DNA from: Diphasiastrum complanatum
Lineage: Eukaryota; Streptophyta; Lycopodiopsida; Lycopodiales; Lycopodiaceae
NCBI GenBank assembly: GCA_029204225.1
Contig: CM055092.1
Location: 86,474,032-86,538,031 of the forward strand
Length of the DNA stretch: 64,000 bases
Direction: 5' to 3'
Made by a program: the position numbers and the translations under genes. The notes beneath the pieces were generated by a model, which did not search any database, was not told the origin of the DNA, and saw nothing but the letters and a program-made list of their open reading frames with translations. Of the stretch, positions 38,101 through 48,132 are shown one piece after another (positions within the stretch are counted from its first letter, which is position 1; every line of letters begins with the position of its first letter).

Positions 38101-41100
38101 TGCTGTGCATACCCAGGCTCATAGTTCAATATGCATGCTTGAATGCTTGGTTCTTGTATTCTCATGCTATTGATTAATATCCTTGGTTCCTTTACTTACC
38201 TTTGATTCTCACTCTAGTTGATGTACCTATTCTACTTCTAGATATTATTTTTCGTCATTTAGATATGGTAGCTGGTTGCACATTTATTGGTGGTTAAATA
38301 TAGATTGTATTTGGGACTTTATCAGATCACATTCCATAGATGATCGTCGTCTCTATATTTGGCCTATATTAGTGGACACACTTTTATTACATTTGGTAGG
38401 CCTCGGAACACTATTTTACATGGTTCCTAGTCAATTGGAGGGAGGTAGGTTTCGCTTAGTATAATGTGCCACTAACTCTAATCATTTGTTAGTCATGACT
38501 TTGGAGTGCTCTTTGTAGGAGAGTTTTGTCTTTGCATTGCAGATCTTTGTAGGAAAGTGACCTATCAACAACCATTGATTTCATTAGTCTTCTTTGTTGA
38601 GAATGCTTGTGAATTATTATTTTGCCGCTTTTATAAATGCTACTTGTTATGTTCCATGCTGAATCTGGAGCTGCATTCTTAACAGTGATGGTAAGGGAGA
38701 GGTAAAAGGGCCACAGGCCATGGTATAAGGAAATTGGTGAATGTTTCAGAAATAAAGGTTTCAAAAGAAGTAGTTTGGATTAGAATTTTTATGTTCCAAG
38801 TTCTGAATTGTAATGCGACTATTGTCATTGTTTATGTGGATGATCTCATTGTTGTAGGTGATAATCACGGTCTTATTTTAAGTAGTAATGGTGACTTGTC
38901 CGCTTAGCCCTCAAATAAAATATTCAATTGAGTTCCATAATGAATGTTGTGCTGGTAATGATCTTATCCTCTCATGGAGGTCAAGGGGTCAACTCCAATC
39001 AGCTGCACATTAGAGGACATACAAAAAGAAAGTATGGAAGTAAAGCGCTTAGAAAGGAGCAACATGCAAAATATGATTCTATTGTAACACCTTTGGATAT
39101 CACAAAATTGTATGTGAACGACCAGCATACCAAACATGTACTCAACCAGATATATGCCATGCATTGGGTGTTGTCAGTCAATTTGATTGAATTCCAAGTA
39201 TAGTACATTAGAAGGTGGCAAAGCATATCCTATGTTTTATTTTATGTTCAAGATTGCAAATGCCAATCTGAAAGGGTATAGATATTCAGATTGGGCTGGA
39301 GATCTTGGTACGAGAGAATTCAACCATAGGTTATGCATTTTCTCTTGATATGGCATGTTTCTCATGAATAAATACGAAACAAGCAATAATTGCATTATCT
39401 TGAAATGAAGCGTGTAAAGCAGCAACAACAATAGTATGTCAAGCAATCTGGACTAGAAGACTACTTGAAGAATATGGGACGACTTCTGAAAAACTTACTC
39501 CAATATTATGCAACAATCAAAGTTGTGTTGCTCTTGCTAAAATTTGAACATGTTACACTAAAACAAAACATATGAAAGCTCATAGTTTCACTTTAAGTGA
39601 CAGCAATGCATACATTCTTACAAAAAGATTTCTTAGGGAGAAGTTTAAAAAGTTAAGAAAGGGTCCATTTGTAGCAGAAAACGAAATATTCCTCCTTAAA
39701 AAAATAAGGTTCCTATTTAGTAGACGATTATGTCTTTATAATTAGAGTTTAGATCTATGCCTGTTAAGTGAAGCTCAAGCTAATCAGGAGTCAACTCGAT
39801 TGAGTAAGAATATACACTTATGTGTTTGCTGTTGGGAAATTTCTCAATGGCTTTGCTTGGAATAGTTAGGAGAGAGTCCAGCTCTAACCTGTGTAGAGCT
39901 AGATGATGCTTGTAGATGAGCAGTGGATATTTATAAGAAATGTAACAATTATAGTGTGACAATTCGTGTTTGCTACTGAGAGAAACACCTTGTCAAGTGA
40001 TGCATGTTTGTGTTAATGCAATGATTCCTACAAAGCTTATGGTTAGCATACTTTTTCTAACAGGACTCAAGGGTTTGTCCGTGTCCCAGTTATCCTAAAC
40101 TTATTTGATAAACAATAAACATAGGATCCACAACTCCAAAAACTCAGTGAATGGTAGACCATATGACCAGTAATGACTGCGGGTCAAATGAATAAGATCT
40201 TAGCGCTGATTACTTAATGTACTAATATTGTTGCCTGTTTACAGAGATTTTTAAATGCCATGCATTCAGTAGTCACCTGTCATCATTTGTAGAATTTTTG
40301 AGACATTAGGCGCACTTGTGTCATGCCTCTGTATCTACCTAAAAGCCATAACCCTTGTGTTTACATATCCGAATTTGCAGACCTCCTCCTTTTGCTGTTA
40401 TGATATTTATAGTATTGAGATGGAATCCATGTTTCTTTTCATTGCCTCTTTTCTAATAGGTAGCTGAGCCTCTAAGAGCAATGGTGATGGGAGCACCACT
40501 GGAGGATGCTCGCCACTTGGCACAACGCTATGACCGCTTACGACAAGAAGCTGAAACTCAGGTACATGACCTTGAGCATTTGGAAACATTCATTCGCTAT
40601 TGATATGTTGGGCCGGTTGTTTAGAGGTGATGCAAACTTTGGAAGTATCATAATGGGTGCTTGTTCCCTTTGTTGCAATGCCATTGAGATATATGGAAGC
40701 AGTCTTATAAATGATATCTGCTGCAAGATTTCTACATTATCCTTATAGTATCAACAAACTTAGCAGGGAAGCTGCATTCTGAGACGATTCTAGATATATT
40801 TCTTAGCAAATATCACTGTGATCCCTCAGAATCGTGAACTCTATTCATGGTTTAGTTGCTAACGTTATCTTGCAGGGCCAAGAAGTCGGGAGGAGACAAC
40901 TGAGATCAAAAGAAGCTGGCTTCAATCCAGAAAATGCTGTTAAGCTACAAGTTGCAGAGGCAAAGATGACAGATCTTACATCAGCAATGGCAGTCTTGGG
41001 GAAAGAGGCCGCGGCTGCCATGTCTGCTGTTGAAGCACAGCAGCAACGCTTGACTTTACAGCGGCTAATCTCTATGGTGGGTGACAGCCAATTGACTGGT

Positions 41101-41358
41101 CTTGTATGGATTGTTAGTAGTTACTAATGAAATCTTTAAGGTGAATTGTAGTATTGCCACCCTGAAAGTCATCAAGTCATTTTCTTGCATAACGAACATA
41201 ATTCATTGCTTTTGAGTGATAGCATCACATCACCATGAGGCACACTACTCATCACAGAAATAGGTAAAATGTCTCTCAAATGGATACTTTTGAGTGTGCG
41301 TTTGCCTATATAAGCAAGGTGAGGAAAAGGGGTTGATCATTCTACAAAAGCTGTGATT

Positions 41359-41400
<42 letters not shown>

Positions 41401-41543
41401 ACCTCACTTTATGGCTATTTTACTTTCTAAAACTCCTAAAAGAAAACCCTAACCCCAAAAAGCCCTAAAAAAACCTCGCGAGCTCTCTTTTTCTCGGACC
41501 TCTCTCTGTACTCTCATTCACCATCTCTTTTCTCTCTCTCTCA

Positions 41544-41609
<66 letters not shown>

Positions 41610-43290
41610 TGTCCCCTCCACCTATCCCCTCCAGCTGCTCCGCTCGCTTTCTCTCTCGATCATACGTTCTCTCACAGCGATTTGTTGCCCTTTCTCCCTC
41701 AAGAGCATACACTCTCACAGCGATTAGGCAACAAATTGTAGAAAAACAGTTGTATGTGCGCTCCTCCACCTCACAGCGATCAGATATCCTCTCTCCTATT
41801 GATGTATCGATTAGGTTGTTGATTCCTATACATATCTAGGAGTACTATTCTCGGGGCCTACGTTCAGCATGAGACACGCAGCTATTTCCCGGGTACAAAA
41901 AGGCTATGCCTCACTGGTAGATTTGGGGAGACTATGTTTCAGCTCACACATCATAGATGCGACTAGTAAGTGTCGGCTCTTTGACACTATGGTTGTGCCC
42001 TCAGCTATGTATGCTTTCGAGACATGGAGTATTGGTCTGACAGCTATTGATTGGACATATATCTCCCGGCTCCAGATTCGTTTGCTCTCCCGGATGATAC
42101 GGGCTAAGCCCTTAGTACCACACCAGATTATCTTGGCGGAGTTCGCGGTCCCCCCCATTCAAATTGAGGCCCTATTCCATATTGTGACATTCAATACAGA
42201 GGTTAGAGGATCTTCAGGACGGGGGTACACATTATGTAGTTGCAGCTTTATCTTCATCCCGGCGCCTACACTCAGAGGGACACCTTTTCTCATGGTACTC
42301 CCAGGCTTGCCGTCTCCTCTCCACATTGGGTATCCAGATCAGTGATCTACCTGCGGGCACCCACCAGTACATCAGAGGCCTCCTTTACAGATCATATCTT
42401 CATATCACTTGGCAGGGTCCATTGGGGACCAAGAGTGAGTTTTATCGTACACACTTTCTATCTCTTGATCCGGCTAGCTGCCCCATAGTATCTGGTTACT
42501 TGTTGAGGAGTATATCACATAGTCTACGCATAGCGATGGGTCAGGGTTTCTTCACATCAGCTGGCTATTGAGACTGGCAGATACAGTGGCACCCCACGAG
42601 AGGATCGGCTTTGTAGCATGTGTGTTATGCATGAGATTGAGGATGAGTCACATTTCCTCTTCAGATGTCCAGCCTACTATGAGATACGGGGGCGGTACTA
42701 CTGCTTGTTCAGAGAGCACCCAGTTACACTTTCTACCTTGATATCTTATGAGGACCCTAGATGTGTCGCACTGATGATCCGAGAGATGTCAGTCCCGAGG
42801 AGGAGGAGACTAGATGGTACACATTCCCTGACACAGCTGAGCATTGATGAGTGCATATCCCGTCGGAGACAGAGATCCGAGGTACCCATAGGCAGCGACT
42901 CAGATGGAGAGGCCGAGATTTCCGACTCCTTCGTACACCGGCATCAGAGACCATGTCGACGGCCAGAGAGATAGTCAGTTATTAGATCACCGCCCAGAGC
43001 GCCACGGCAGCAGAGACGACACCGACGGCCTATCCGGTGACAGAGGTCCACGGCACATCTAATCACACCTTCACAGCATACCATCCACCATTTCTTTCAT
43101 GCTGATGGGCATCGTGATATATGATTCCAGGCTATTGGATCCTGACTGGGCCAGCTGTCTTTATGCATTGTATTTGCAGTTATTTAGTTTTATAGATGAT
43201 TGAGCTTTAAGCTCCTATGTGCACACTTGACATGTACCTTTTCTTAGTCCTATGTACCTTAGGGTATTCAAGGACATTAATAAAATCTTT

Positions 43291-43336
<46 letters not shown>

Positions 43337-43658
43337 GATCAGCCATCCTCCTGTTGCTCCTCGCTCGCTCTCTCTCTCTCCCGATCCTGCTGCCGCTCCT
43401 CCTCGCTCTCTCTCTCCCGATCAACCATCGCTGGTTTCTCTCTCTCTAGGTTATCTCTCTTTCTTTCTCTCTCTCGATCCATCAGTAGAGTTCTCTCTCT
43501 CTCTAGAACCTTCTAGGTCACGAAAATTCTGGAAGTTGCCCTTGCCCGTCAACTGCCCATCGCCCCTTTAACTGCCAGTCAGCTGCCCGTTGATGAAGCT
43601 TTAGGGCACACGTGGCCCAATCAAAATTTCAGAATCAGTTTTTCACTACAACAGCCAA

Positions 43659-43712
<54 letters not shown>

Positions 43713-44698
43713 CTCTCTGGCTTTCACAAAACTCTACTTGTTCTTTTGTGATCTTGCAATTTTTGTTTGCCTTACCATCTTAGTGGGTGGTTATGATATT
43801 CAGGTGGAAGCGGAGCGTGGTTACCACCTCCAAGTTGCAGAAATTCTTGACCAGCTTTATAATCAGGTTTCTAATAGTTGACTCTTTATGAATACTTTGT
43901 TTCATATACCTAATCTTGCATGATATGTTTTGTGTAGCTCATATGGCTGCCAGCCCTTACTGGTATGTCTATTTTCACCTTTTGATAGATGATATCAGAG
44001 CGACAACGTGGTGAAGGACTGCCTATTCAACAATCAGGTCCTCAGATAGTTGATACTTATTCACCAGCTCCATCCAAGTCAAACTTGGGCTCTCCGAATC
44101 AATCACAATCTGGAGCTCAGAAGTCTATGTATTTTTTGGCAGAGGTATTCAAGCTATACTGGTAGAAGCTTTCAACAAGTGAATCTAAGGACTTGGTTGC
44201 TGAATTCTTCAAAACACCACTTGATCTGTGGGGTTTATTGACTAATATTACTTAGTAAGGTCGGTCTTGATGTGAAACCTGCTATTTGTTACAGGTTATG
44301 CATCCTTTTGTAGCTGAAACAGCTGGAGAGCTCAGCTTAACACTTGGTGATTATGTTGTAGTTCGTCAGGTCTGTTAGCTACTTAATTAGCTTCACAGTG
44401 GGTTGAAGTTTTCGGCATTCCTGAATGTCCATCCCAAGTTGGTCTAGAGGTTGTTGCATGCCTTAACAAGCTTCTCCAAAAGTGTGTTGACTTACTATGA
44501 GGTGTGATTCCGGTTGATACGTAGAACACGTTTCCAAACTGGGCTGTTTCATGTTAATGTCTACTTTGACAGGTCTCTGCAACTGGTTGGTCTGAAGGAG
44601 AATGTAAAGGTAAAGCTGGTTGGTTTCCTTCAACATATGTGGAGCGACGTCAGCGTGGTCCTGCAAGCAAGGTTGCTGAGGCAGGCTCTGTCTTTTAG
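22226..44698 (+). CDS. SH3P2: SH3 domain-containing protein 2/3-like (BAR-SH3 adaptor)
   Basis: Ten coding exons: 22226-22285, 22544-22666, 22831-22900, 22992-23140, 40460-40561, 40876-41076, 43804-43866, 43989-44144, 44295-44369, 44573-44698. All introns are GT-AG, and the total of 1125 nt encodes 374 residues. Residues ~1-250 match the plant SH3P1-3 BAR-like region, with start '[20 protein letters not shown]', then '[11 protein letters not shown]' and '[20 protein letters not shown]'. A linker (~257-303) precedes a C-terminal SH3 domain (~304-362) with '[20 protein letters not shown]'. In Arabidopsis this family binds membranes and works in clathrin-coated vesicle traffic, autophagosome formation and cell-plate delivery. 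The paralogue is not resolved, since features of both SH3P2 and SH3P3 appear. No frame break is seen despite the transposon-filled intron 4. The exon 4 acceptor was chosen because it gives the family sequence '[16 protein letters not shown]'. Confidence 0.9.
23422..23890. repeat. ~235-bp diverged tandem duplication
   Basis: Two adjacent units, about 23422-23660 and 23670-23890, share 'gatattttta.ggggg', 'ttgcaattt', 'gtctgagttt', 'acctttttagtg..aacat', 'gatc.actgtagt' and 'attgggctt.taacctaatg'. They are non-coding intronic sequence. Confidence 0.6.
23945..24640 (+). pseudogene. chromovirus gag-protease fragment, plus strand
   Basis: The plus-strand reading gives a gag end with a degraded zinc knuckle ('[13 protein letters not shown]...C', frame broken). 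From 24383 it gives the protease-adjacent sequence '[19 protein letters not shown]' followed by '[16 protein letters not shown]'. The same region exists on the minus strand at 33549-34408 ('[17 protein letters not shown]'), so both are the same family in opposite orientation. It ends abruptly at about 24640, where the minus-strand chromodomain end of the larger element begins. Confidence 0.65.
24641..27069 (-). pseudogene. chromovirus (Gypsy) pol, 3' half: RT end, RNase H, integrase, chromodomain
   Basis: Minus strand, downstream half of an element split by Copia-1. In order: reverse transcriptase from '[12 protein letters not shown]' with '[11 protein letters not shown]' and the active site '[12 protein letters not shown]' (27024-26365); RNase H with '[18 protein letters not shown]' and '[18 protein letters not shown]' (26440-25824); a frame-broken integrase core with '[20 protein letters not shown]' (25800-25285); and the integrase C-terminal '[13 protein letters not shown]...[13 protein letters not shown]' (25351-24905). 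A chromodomain-like tail, '[14 protein letters not shown]', runs to about 24680. Stops and frameshifts separate the blocks, so it is inactive. The LTR at this end is missing. Confidence 0.85.
27070..27518 (+). repeat. Copia-1 5' LTR
   Basis: 449 bp, TGTTAG...CCTACA. It is followed at 27519-27530 by the primer-binding site, which differs from the initiator-Met complement by one base. Confidence 0.95.
28219..28758 (+). pseudogene. Copia-1 gag (N-terminal part)
   Basis: An open frame of 179 residues. After a short leader, '[17 protein letters not shown]' marks the start of the Copia gag (DUF4219/UBN2 type), followed by '[13 protein letters not shown]' and '[17 protein letters not shown]'. The expected continuation ends at a TGA at 28756 and then shifts frame. 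Gag would form the virus-like particle. The start codon is the first ATG of the frame; the real start may lie a few codons further on. Confidence 0.85.
28950..29621 (+). pseudogene. Copia-1 zinc-knuckle remnant and protease
   Basis: The frame from ~28990 reads the zinc-knuckle position as '[18 protein letters not shown]': the first Cys and the His remain, while the second and third Cys are Arg. The aspartic protease follows with '[19 protein letters not shown]' (catalytic D-S-G at ~29268) and '[20 protein letters not shown]'. The frame closes at a TGA at 29619, before the integrase zinc domain that is normally fused to it. Confidence 0.85.
29664..30923 (+). pseudogene. Copia-1 integrase
   Basis: The GAG-pre-integrase/zinc region begins '[19 protein letters not shown]' and ends '[11 protein letters not shown]', so the H-H-C-C ligands are present. 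The catalytic core follows with '[10 protein letters not shown]' (first D), '[13 protein letters not shown]' (second D) and '[17 protein letters not shown]' (E). A frameshift near 30275 and a further break near 30517 interrupt the C-terminal part. A Gly-Gln-rich linker (30525-30923) leads to the reverse transcriptase. Confidence 0.88.
30951..32099 (+). pseudogene. Copia-1 reverse transcriptase
   Basis: This is the longest open part of the element (382 residues). It contains '[18 protein letters not shown]', '[20 protein letters not shown]', '[20 protein letters not shown]', '[14 protein letters not shown]' and the catalytic '[13 protein letters not shown]'. RNase H begins at the end with '[13 protein letters not shown]'. 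The whole RT palm and active site are intact, though the frame is cut off from the upstream domains by stops. Confidence 0.92.
32100..32543 (+). pseudogene. Copia-1 RNase H
   Basis: Continues from the RT frame after a TAA at 32097. The first strand is at the end of the RT frame. After a frame shift, 32268-32543 gives '[18 protein letters not shown]', '[20 protein letters not shown]' and '[18 protein letters not shown]', the usual Copia RNase H end. The stop is at 32541, 30 bp before the 3' LTR. Confidence 0.88.
32573..33021 (+). repeat. Copia-1 3' LTR
   Basis: 449 bp, the same ends as the 5' LTR, with about 15 substitutions and no indels by eye. It is followed by GTTCT, the second copy of the target duplication. 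Confidence 0.95.
33022..34971 (-). pseudogene. chromovirus (Gypsy) gag, protease and RT start, 5' half
   Basis: Minus strand. A start at 34971 opens gag; '[19 protein letters not shown]' and, after breaks, '[19 protein letters not shown]' follow. An intact zinc knuckle, '[20 protein letters not shown]', lies at about 34130-34070. The protease region (33776-33549) contains '[20 protein letters not shown]'. The RT N-terminal half (33353-33022) contains '[20 protein letters not shown]', '[11 protein letters not shown]' and then 'KTGFRT', where Copia-1 interrupts it. Translation resumes at 27069 with 'RYGHYELQ'. At least four stops or frameshifts are present. Confidence 0.85.
34972..35856. other. 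leader/possible LTR remnant of the chromovirus
   Basis: No gene is seen. Position suggests the leader and 5' LTR of the minus-strand chromovirus, but no second LTR copy is present for comparison. A C15 run lies near 35317-35332. The Pro/Arg-rich short frames around it are by-products of GC-rich sequence. Confidence 0.35.
35857..36477 (+). pseudogene. Gypsy reverse transcriptase relic
   Basis: The plus-strand reading, broken by several stops, gives '[17 protein letters not shown]', '[20 protein letters not shown]', '[17 protein letters not shown]', 'YQIRI', then '[13 protein letters not shown]' and '[19 protein letters not shown]'. The stretch that should hold the catalytic Y-x-D-D is deleted (about 36130-36170). 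It is a different family from the minus-strand chromovirus nearby. Confidence 0.7.
36478..38749. other. intronic, decayed retroelement DNA
   Basis: No gene is supported. A short duplication of 'gtgtagctacagaaaagttccac' occurs near 36494-36555. '[13 protein letters not shown]' to 'GRGSTRF' (about 37410-37555) looks like the tail of a polyprotein and is followed at ~37605 by a purine-rich 'aactaggagggggc', which may be a polypurine tract. The very hydrophobic frame at 36971-37225 comes from T/C-rich composition. Confidence 0.3.
38770..39715 (+). pseudogene. Copia RT end and RNase H relic
   Basis: The plus-strand reading includes the RT active site '[16 protein letters not shown]' (about 38815-38865). 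Further on come RNase H pieces: '[14 protein letters not shown]' (near 39290), '[19 protein letters not shown]', '[12 protein letters not shown]' and '[13 protein letters not shown]' (to ~39600). Every block is separated by stops or frame changes. The sequence continues into AT-rich DNA that may contain its LTR (ending about 40050). Confidence 0.7.
41361..41606. repeat. CT microsatellites (two tracts)
   Basis: Pure (TC)n at about 41361-41396 and 41548-41606, separated by CT-rich sequence. They lie in intron 6 of the SH3 gene, upstream of a LINE fragment. Confidence 0.9.
41815..43293 (+). mobile_element. 5'-truncated LINE retrotransposon
   Basis: It covers the C-terminal end of a LINE ORF2 in intron 6. 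Starting at 'YLGVLFSGP' the reading gives '[20 protein letters not shown]', '[18 protein letters not shown]' and, after a frameshift near 42190, '[13 protein letters not shown]' and '[18 protein letters not shown]'. After another break comes '[20 protein letters not shown]' (the Cys-His knuckle end of plant LINE ORF2), up to a TAG at 42972. The catalytic RT core and endonuclease are missing, as expected of 5' truncation. After ~300 bp of 3' UTR, 'attaataaaatctttctttt' merges straight into a CT microsatellite instead of poly(A). Confidence 0.75.
43294..43335. repeat. CT microsatellite at LINE 3' end
   Basis: (CT)n begins immediately after the LINE 3' UTR and continues into CT-rich sequence up to ~43500. 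Confidence 0.9.
43661..43710. repeat. CT microsatellite
   Basis: (CT)25 or so in intron 6, about 95 bp upstream of coding exon 7. It could strengthen the polypyrimidine content of the intron end, though the acceptor at 43803 has its own tract. Confidence 0.9.
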
Positions 44699-45400
44699 CG
44701 AGTTTTCACCTGAGAATTTAAGGTGTGTATGCATGCAGAGGTCAACACTCAATAGAAGGTGGTTTGAAAGGCTGATATCAATCTAAAGCCACTGCATGAG
44801 CAGCATGATTGTTATCTTGAGCATGGACTAATATCCATGTGTGCATGCTGCAGTCTACTTGATGGATGTTCAAAGTCATGGTTTGATTTATTTGAATGAG
44901 ACATTTACTCTCGATGGAGAGATGCAACAGGTTTGAGCCTTGAGGATAGTGATGGCTGTTGGGAAGTTCCGTGTATCGTACATTTTTTTAGCTTTTCCGA
45001 ATTATTCTTTCAAGTTAATAAGGCAAATCTGGTTCCTCTCTCATGGTCAGGGGCGATGTGCATTCTTGTCCAGATTGTGGTTCTCAGGCAGTCTTATGAT
45101 GCTTCATCTATAATAAGCTCTGAGTATTTTTCTCAAACAAACCCTTTCTATATTGTGGCTTGCCTTTCTGGTGTTTCAACATCTGTGGTTCAGAGGCTCT
45201 TTTCTTGTTCTAGAAGTGCATGGATCATTGATTGGTATGCACTTTATCATCGATCTAGTTTTCCCATATTCTTCTGTGAAGTCAGATCAAGCTGTTCAAA
45301 GTGTATGAGTTGCTCTGTTTGAACTTGTTAGTTTTAGGGAAGTAATGCTTATGTAAACTGAAGAATGTGAAGCTCTACTTCACCAGCAAGCTTTGAACAT
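44699..45400 (+). other. presumed 3' UTR of the SH3-domain gene
   Basis: T-rich sequence after the stop codon. No clear single poly(A) signal can be chosen, so the end is open. The frame at 44933-45322 has no recognised motif. Confidence 0.4.
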
Positions 45401-47159
45401 CTTAACCTATGTTATAAAGTGCCACTTTCTCGAGTCTTTGAGAATTCTTTTACGAATTTTGGCTTAAGGATTCATTTTCAGTTGACTGGAGAGAAAGTTA
45501 TCTTTTTGCACTTTGCATGATGGATTTGATGATTTAACAGGTGCGCAGGGACTCTGTAGTTGTAGTTTGCATGTCTCCTTTAGTATGTCCGACATCGTTG
45601 CTATGTAGTTATGTTGGTCATAGGTAAATATAGAGAGTAAAACTTTGTGCTTGTGTTGAGGAAGCTTTATGACTTGACCTTCAAGGATTAAGTACTAATA
45701 TGGTGGGAGGATTTTGATGTTGTCTTGTTATCCTAAGATGAATCTTCTTTTTTCTCCTTAATAATTTCATCAAGTAGATGATATAGCTTTTGAAATGTTT
45801 ATGAATCATGTACATAGTTGACTTTTGTATATACAATGGGATAGTATAGAAAAATTTAAAAGTTGCGTTGTTCAAAGAACTTCAATTTTGCAATCACTCG
45901 TATTGATAAGGCACAAGGCACGGTAGTAAAAGTATACTATGAAATACGATAGTACAAGAATGCAAACTTTAGGGACATGCTGGTGCCATGGGACATTAAA
46001 AACACATTTTGCAGCAATTGTCGAGGAAAAGAATATCAAGATTCTAGTAGTATTATTTGTTATGTTTTCTTGTGTGTGCCAAATATGGAAAATTACCAAT
46101 TCCTTTATGATTTTCCAAAACTTTTTAATTAAAATTCTCACTTGGAACTTATTGATTCCAAATTATAGGTGCCAACAGTTTTGTTGCTATCATGTCTCTT
46201 TCAAGATACCAAGGAACAATTAATCTTGTGCATGGACAATTGATGCTGATCAATTGCGAACATGAAGATTTTGTATCTAGGTTTATCTTTTTGGCCACAA
46301 TCGAATAGGTAAGATTTGTTGTGAAGTGGTATTGATTCATATATATTTAGAATAATTGGTTGCAAAAATGTTAATACATCCAATTGTTAGTGGAATGGTC
46401 TCCATGAAGTACACTCCAAAATAGTCGAAGAATGATATCATATGTTTCTTAAACTTCGAATTGTTATATAACTTATCATGCAAATCTGTTTGTTTAATAT
46501 ACATTCATAACATGGAGAAACTAGCTAAAATAAGCCAAACGTTTTTGAATGTTTTCTCACATGCATTATGAGCATCTCATAAGCATTGTGGATTTTGGTG
46601 TGTTTATGTCATACATTTTTATAGATAGTGATAATGTGCCTTCCACCAATTTGTGCAGATATTTGAAGCAATATGCTTTCAGAATAAAGACTTACCTTGA
46701 AAAGTAACGAGTTTAATTCGATTTCTTAAATCTTGCCTACAATTTGTTTATAATCTTTGCGTCAATTTCTTTTTTCAAGAAAAATTGCAATGGTCAACAT
46801 AATGGCTTTGGAATATTAATATGCTCGACATTTACAATATAGAATCGCAATAAGGTTAACAGAGCTCCCAAGTTTTGGAGCATGTGGGCTTTGAGGTGGC
46901 CCTTGAACAAAAAATGGGATTTGAATTTGGGTCTTCATTTTCTTGTATGCACTCTTATCCAACTTGGCTACAATTCCTTGAAAAGGGGTTACAAATTCAA
47001 GAACAAGAGACGAGAAAAGCATGGGGAGTAGAGGATGTTGAAATATCCCAATGACTTCTATAGAAGACATATACTCATAACAACATGTACAATAACTAAT
47101 ATCTACATAAAAATATTATATCTAATCGCAACTTGACATTATATGCAAAAAATTTCTAG
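45401..47159. other. intergenic, nothing recognised
   Basis: AT-rich. Short frames on both strands show no family motif. It may include decayed Copia sequence, since an RNase H tail follows at 47160. Confidence 0.4.
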
Positions 47160-47412
47160 ATTTTTTTGTTTCCAACATCTTGGCCCAACATCTAGCATCC
47201 AATCCAATCTATGATGCAAGGAGTAAACACAGAGAAATTGCTCACCATTTCGTATGAGAGAAAGTCCAAGCTACGGAGACCTCATTGGAGCATGTTTCAA
47301 GCGAAGAATGCATTGTTGATATATTGACAAAGCCTCTTCAAAAGGCTACATTATTGAAGCTTATATCAGCCCTTGGCTTAATTAGCAAAGTTATGTTATT
47401 ATCTAGCTAGAT
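47160..47412 (+). pseudogene. Copia RNase H C-terminal tail
   Basis: The plus-strand reading gives 'LASNPIYDARSKHREIAHHF' and 'LEHVSSEECIVDILTKPLQK' up to a TAG at about 47410. These match the end of Copia RNase H. Upstream domains are gone. Sequence after it (to ~48000) is probably its degraded LTR. Confidence 0.75.
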
Positions 47413-48046
47413 TCACAATACTAGCTATGTGAAATTTCACTTGTCGGTGATAATGTAGCTTCTGCCATGTGTCTAGATGCTTAGCCCTATGCCTAATCAT
47501 GTAAATTCCTCACAAGGTCTTTTGGCATATTTACAAATGAGTACAAAATGTACATTAGCTTTTGTAGAGAGAATATAGAACTATGTTTAGCATGTTTTAC
47601 AATGTTGATGGATCTTGAGGTCAATGCTAGGGTTGATTTACTATTTTAGGTTATTGACTTTAGGTTTAGGTCAAGCATGGTTGAAAACTAACCCTAAACC
47701 CTAAATCCAAGATAGAGATATATATTATATATATCTATGAGATTTTGTTAAAGATTTTGATAAAAAAACGAGATCTTTTTTTCCAAGACATTGTCTTTGT
47801 GTGGCAAGTTAGTACTTTGATATGTGAGTGACCTTAAGCATTTAATGCATTGATTGGTAGGTACTAATGTTGATTACAGGTCAGGCATGCTCGCTGAACC
47901 ATTCTATCAAGTTTTGGATCAAATCTATGTGCCTAATGTGGAGTTAAATGCTAAGATAAGCTAGTTTTGTTGCACATGATTCCATGTTAGCCAAACCCTA
48001 GAAAAATCACTCGATCGTGGACCTAACCCACACGCATTGATCACTA

Positions 48047-48049
<3 letters not shown>

Positions 48050-48130
<81 letters not shown>
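48050..48130. repeat. compound (CT)n-(CA)n microsatellite
   Basis: (CT) from about 48050 to 48101 runs directly into (CA) up to 48130. Confidence 0.95.

Positions 48131-48132
<2 letters not shown>

Larger units (their letters stand above)
23141..40459 (+). other. 17.3-kb intron 4 of the SH3 gene
   Basis: Donor 'cag|gtatat', acceptor 'ctaatag|gta'. It contains, in order: a tandem duplication, a plus-strand chromovirus fragment, a minus-strand chromovirus split by Copia-1, a plus-strand Gypsy RT relic and a plus-strand Copia RT-RNase H relic. It is an intron because both flanking exon blocks continue the same protein in the same frame. Confidence 0.85.
40460..44698 (+). other. SH3P2: SH3 gene 3' exon block (coding exons 5-10)
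   Basis: It encodes residues 135-374. Exon 5 opens '[19 protein letters not shown]' straight after 'ttctaatag'. Exon 6 holds the helical '[20 protein letters not shown]' region, exons 7-8 the end of the helical domain and the Ser/Pro/Gln-rich linker, and exons 9-10 the SH3 domain. The stop is TAG at 44696-44698. Confidence 0.9.

Noticed and set aside
43217-43516. Ser/Leu-repeat open frames around CT tracts
   Set aside because: They are direct translations of (CT)n microsatellites. The same applies to the frames at 43612-43720 and 49175-49616.
44933-45322. 129-residue frame after the SH3 gene stop codon
   Set aside because: No recognised motif, and the SH3 protein already ends with its complete domain. 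More likely 3' UTR.
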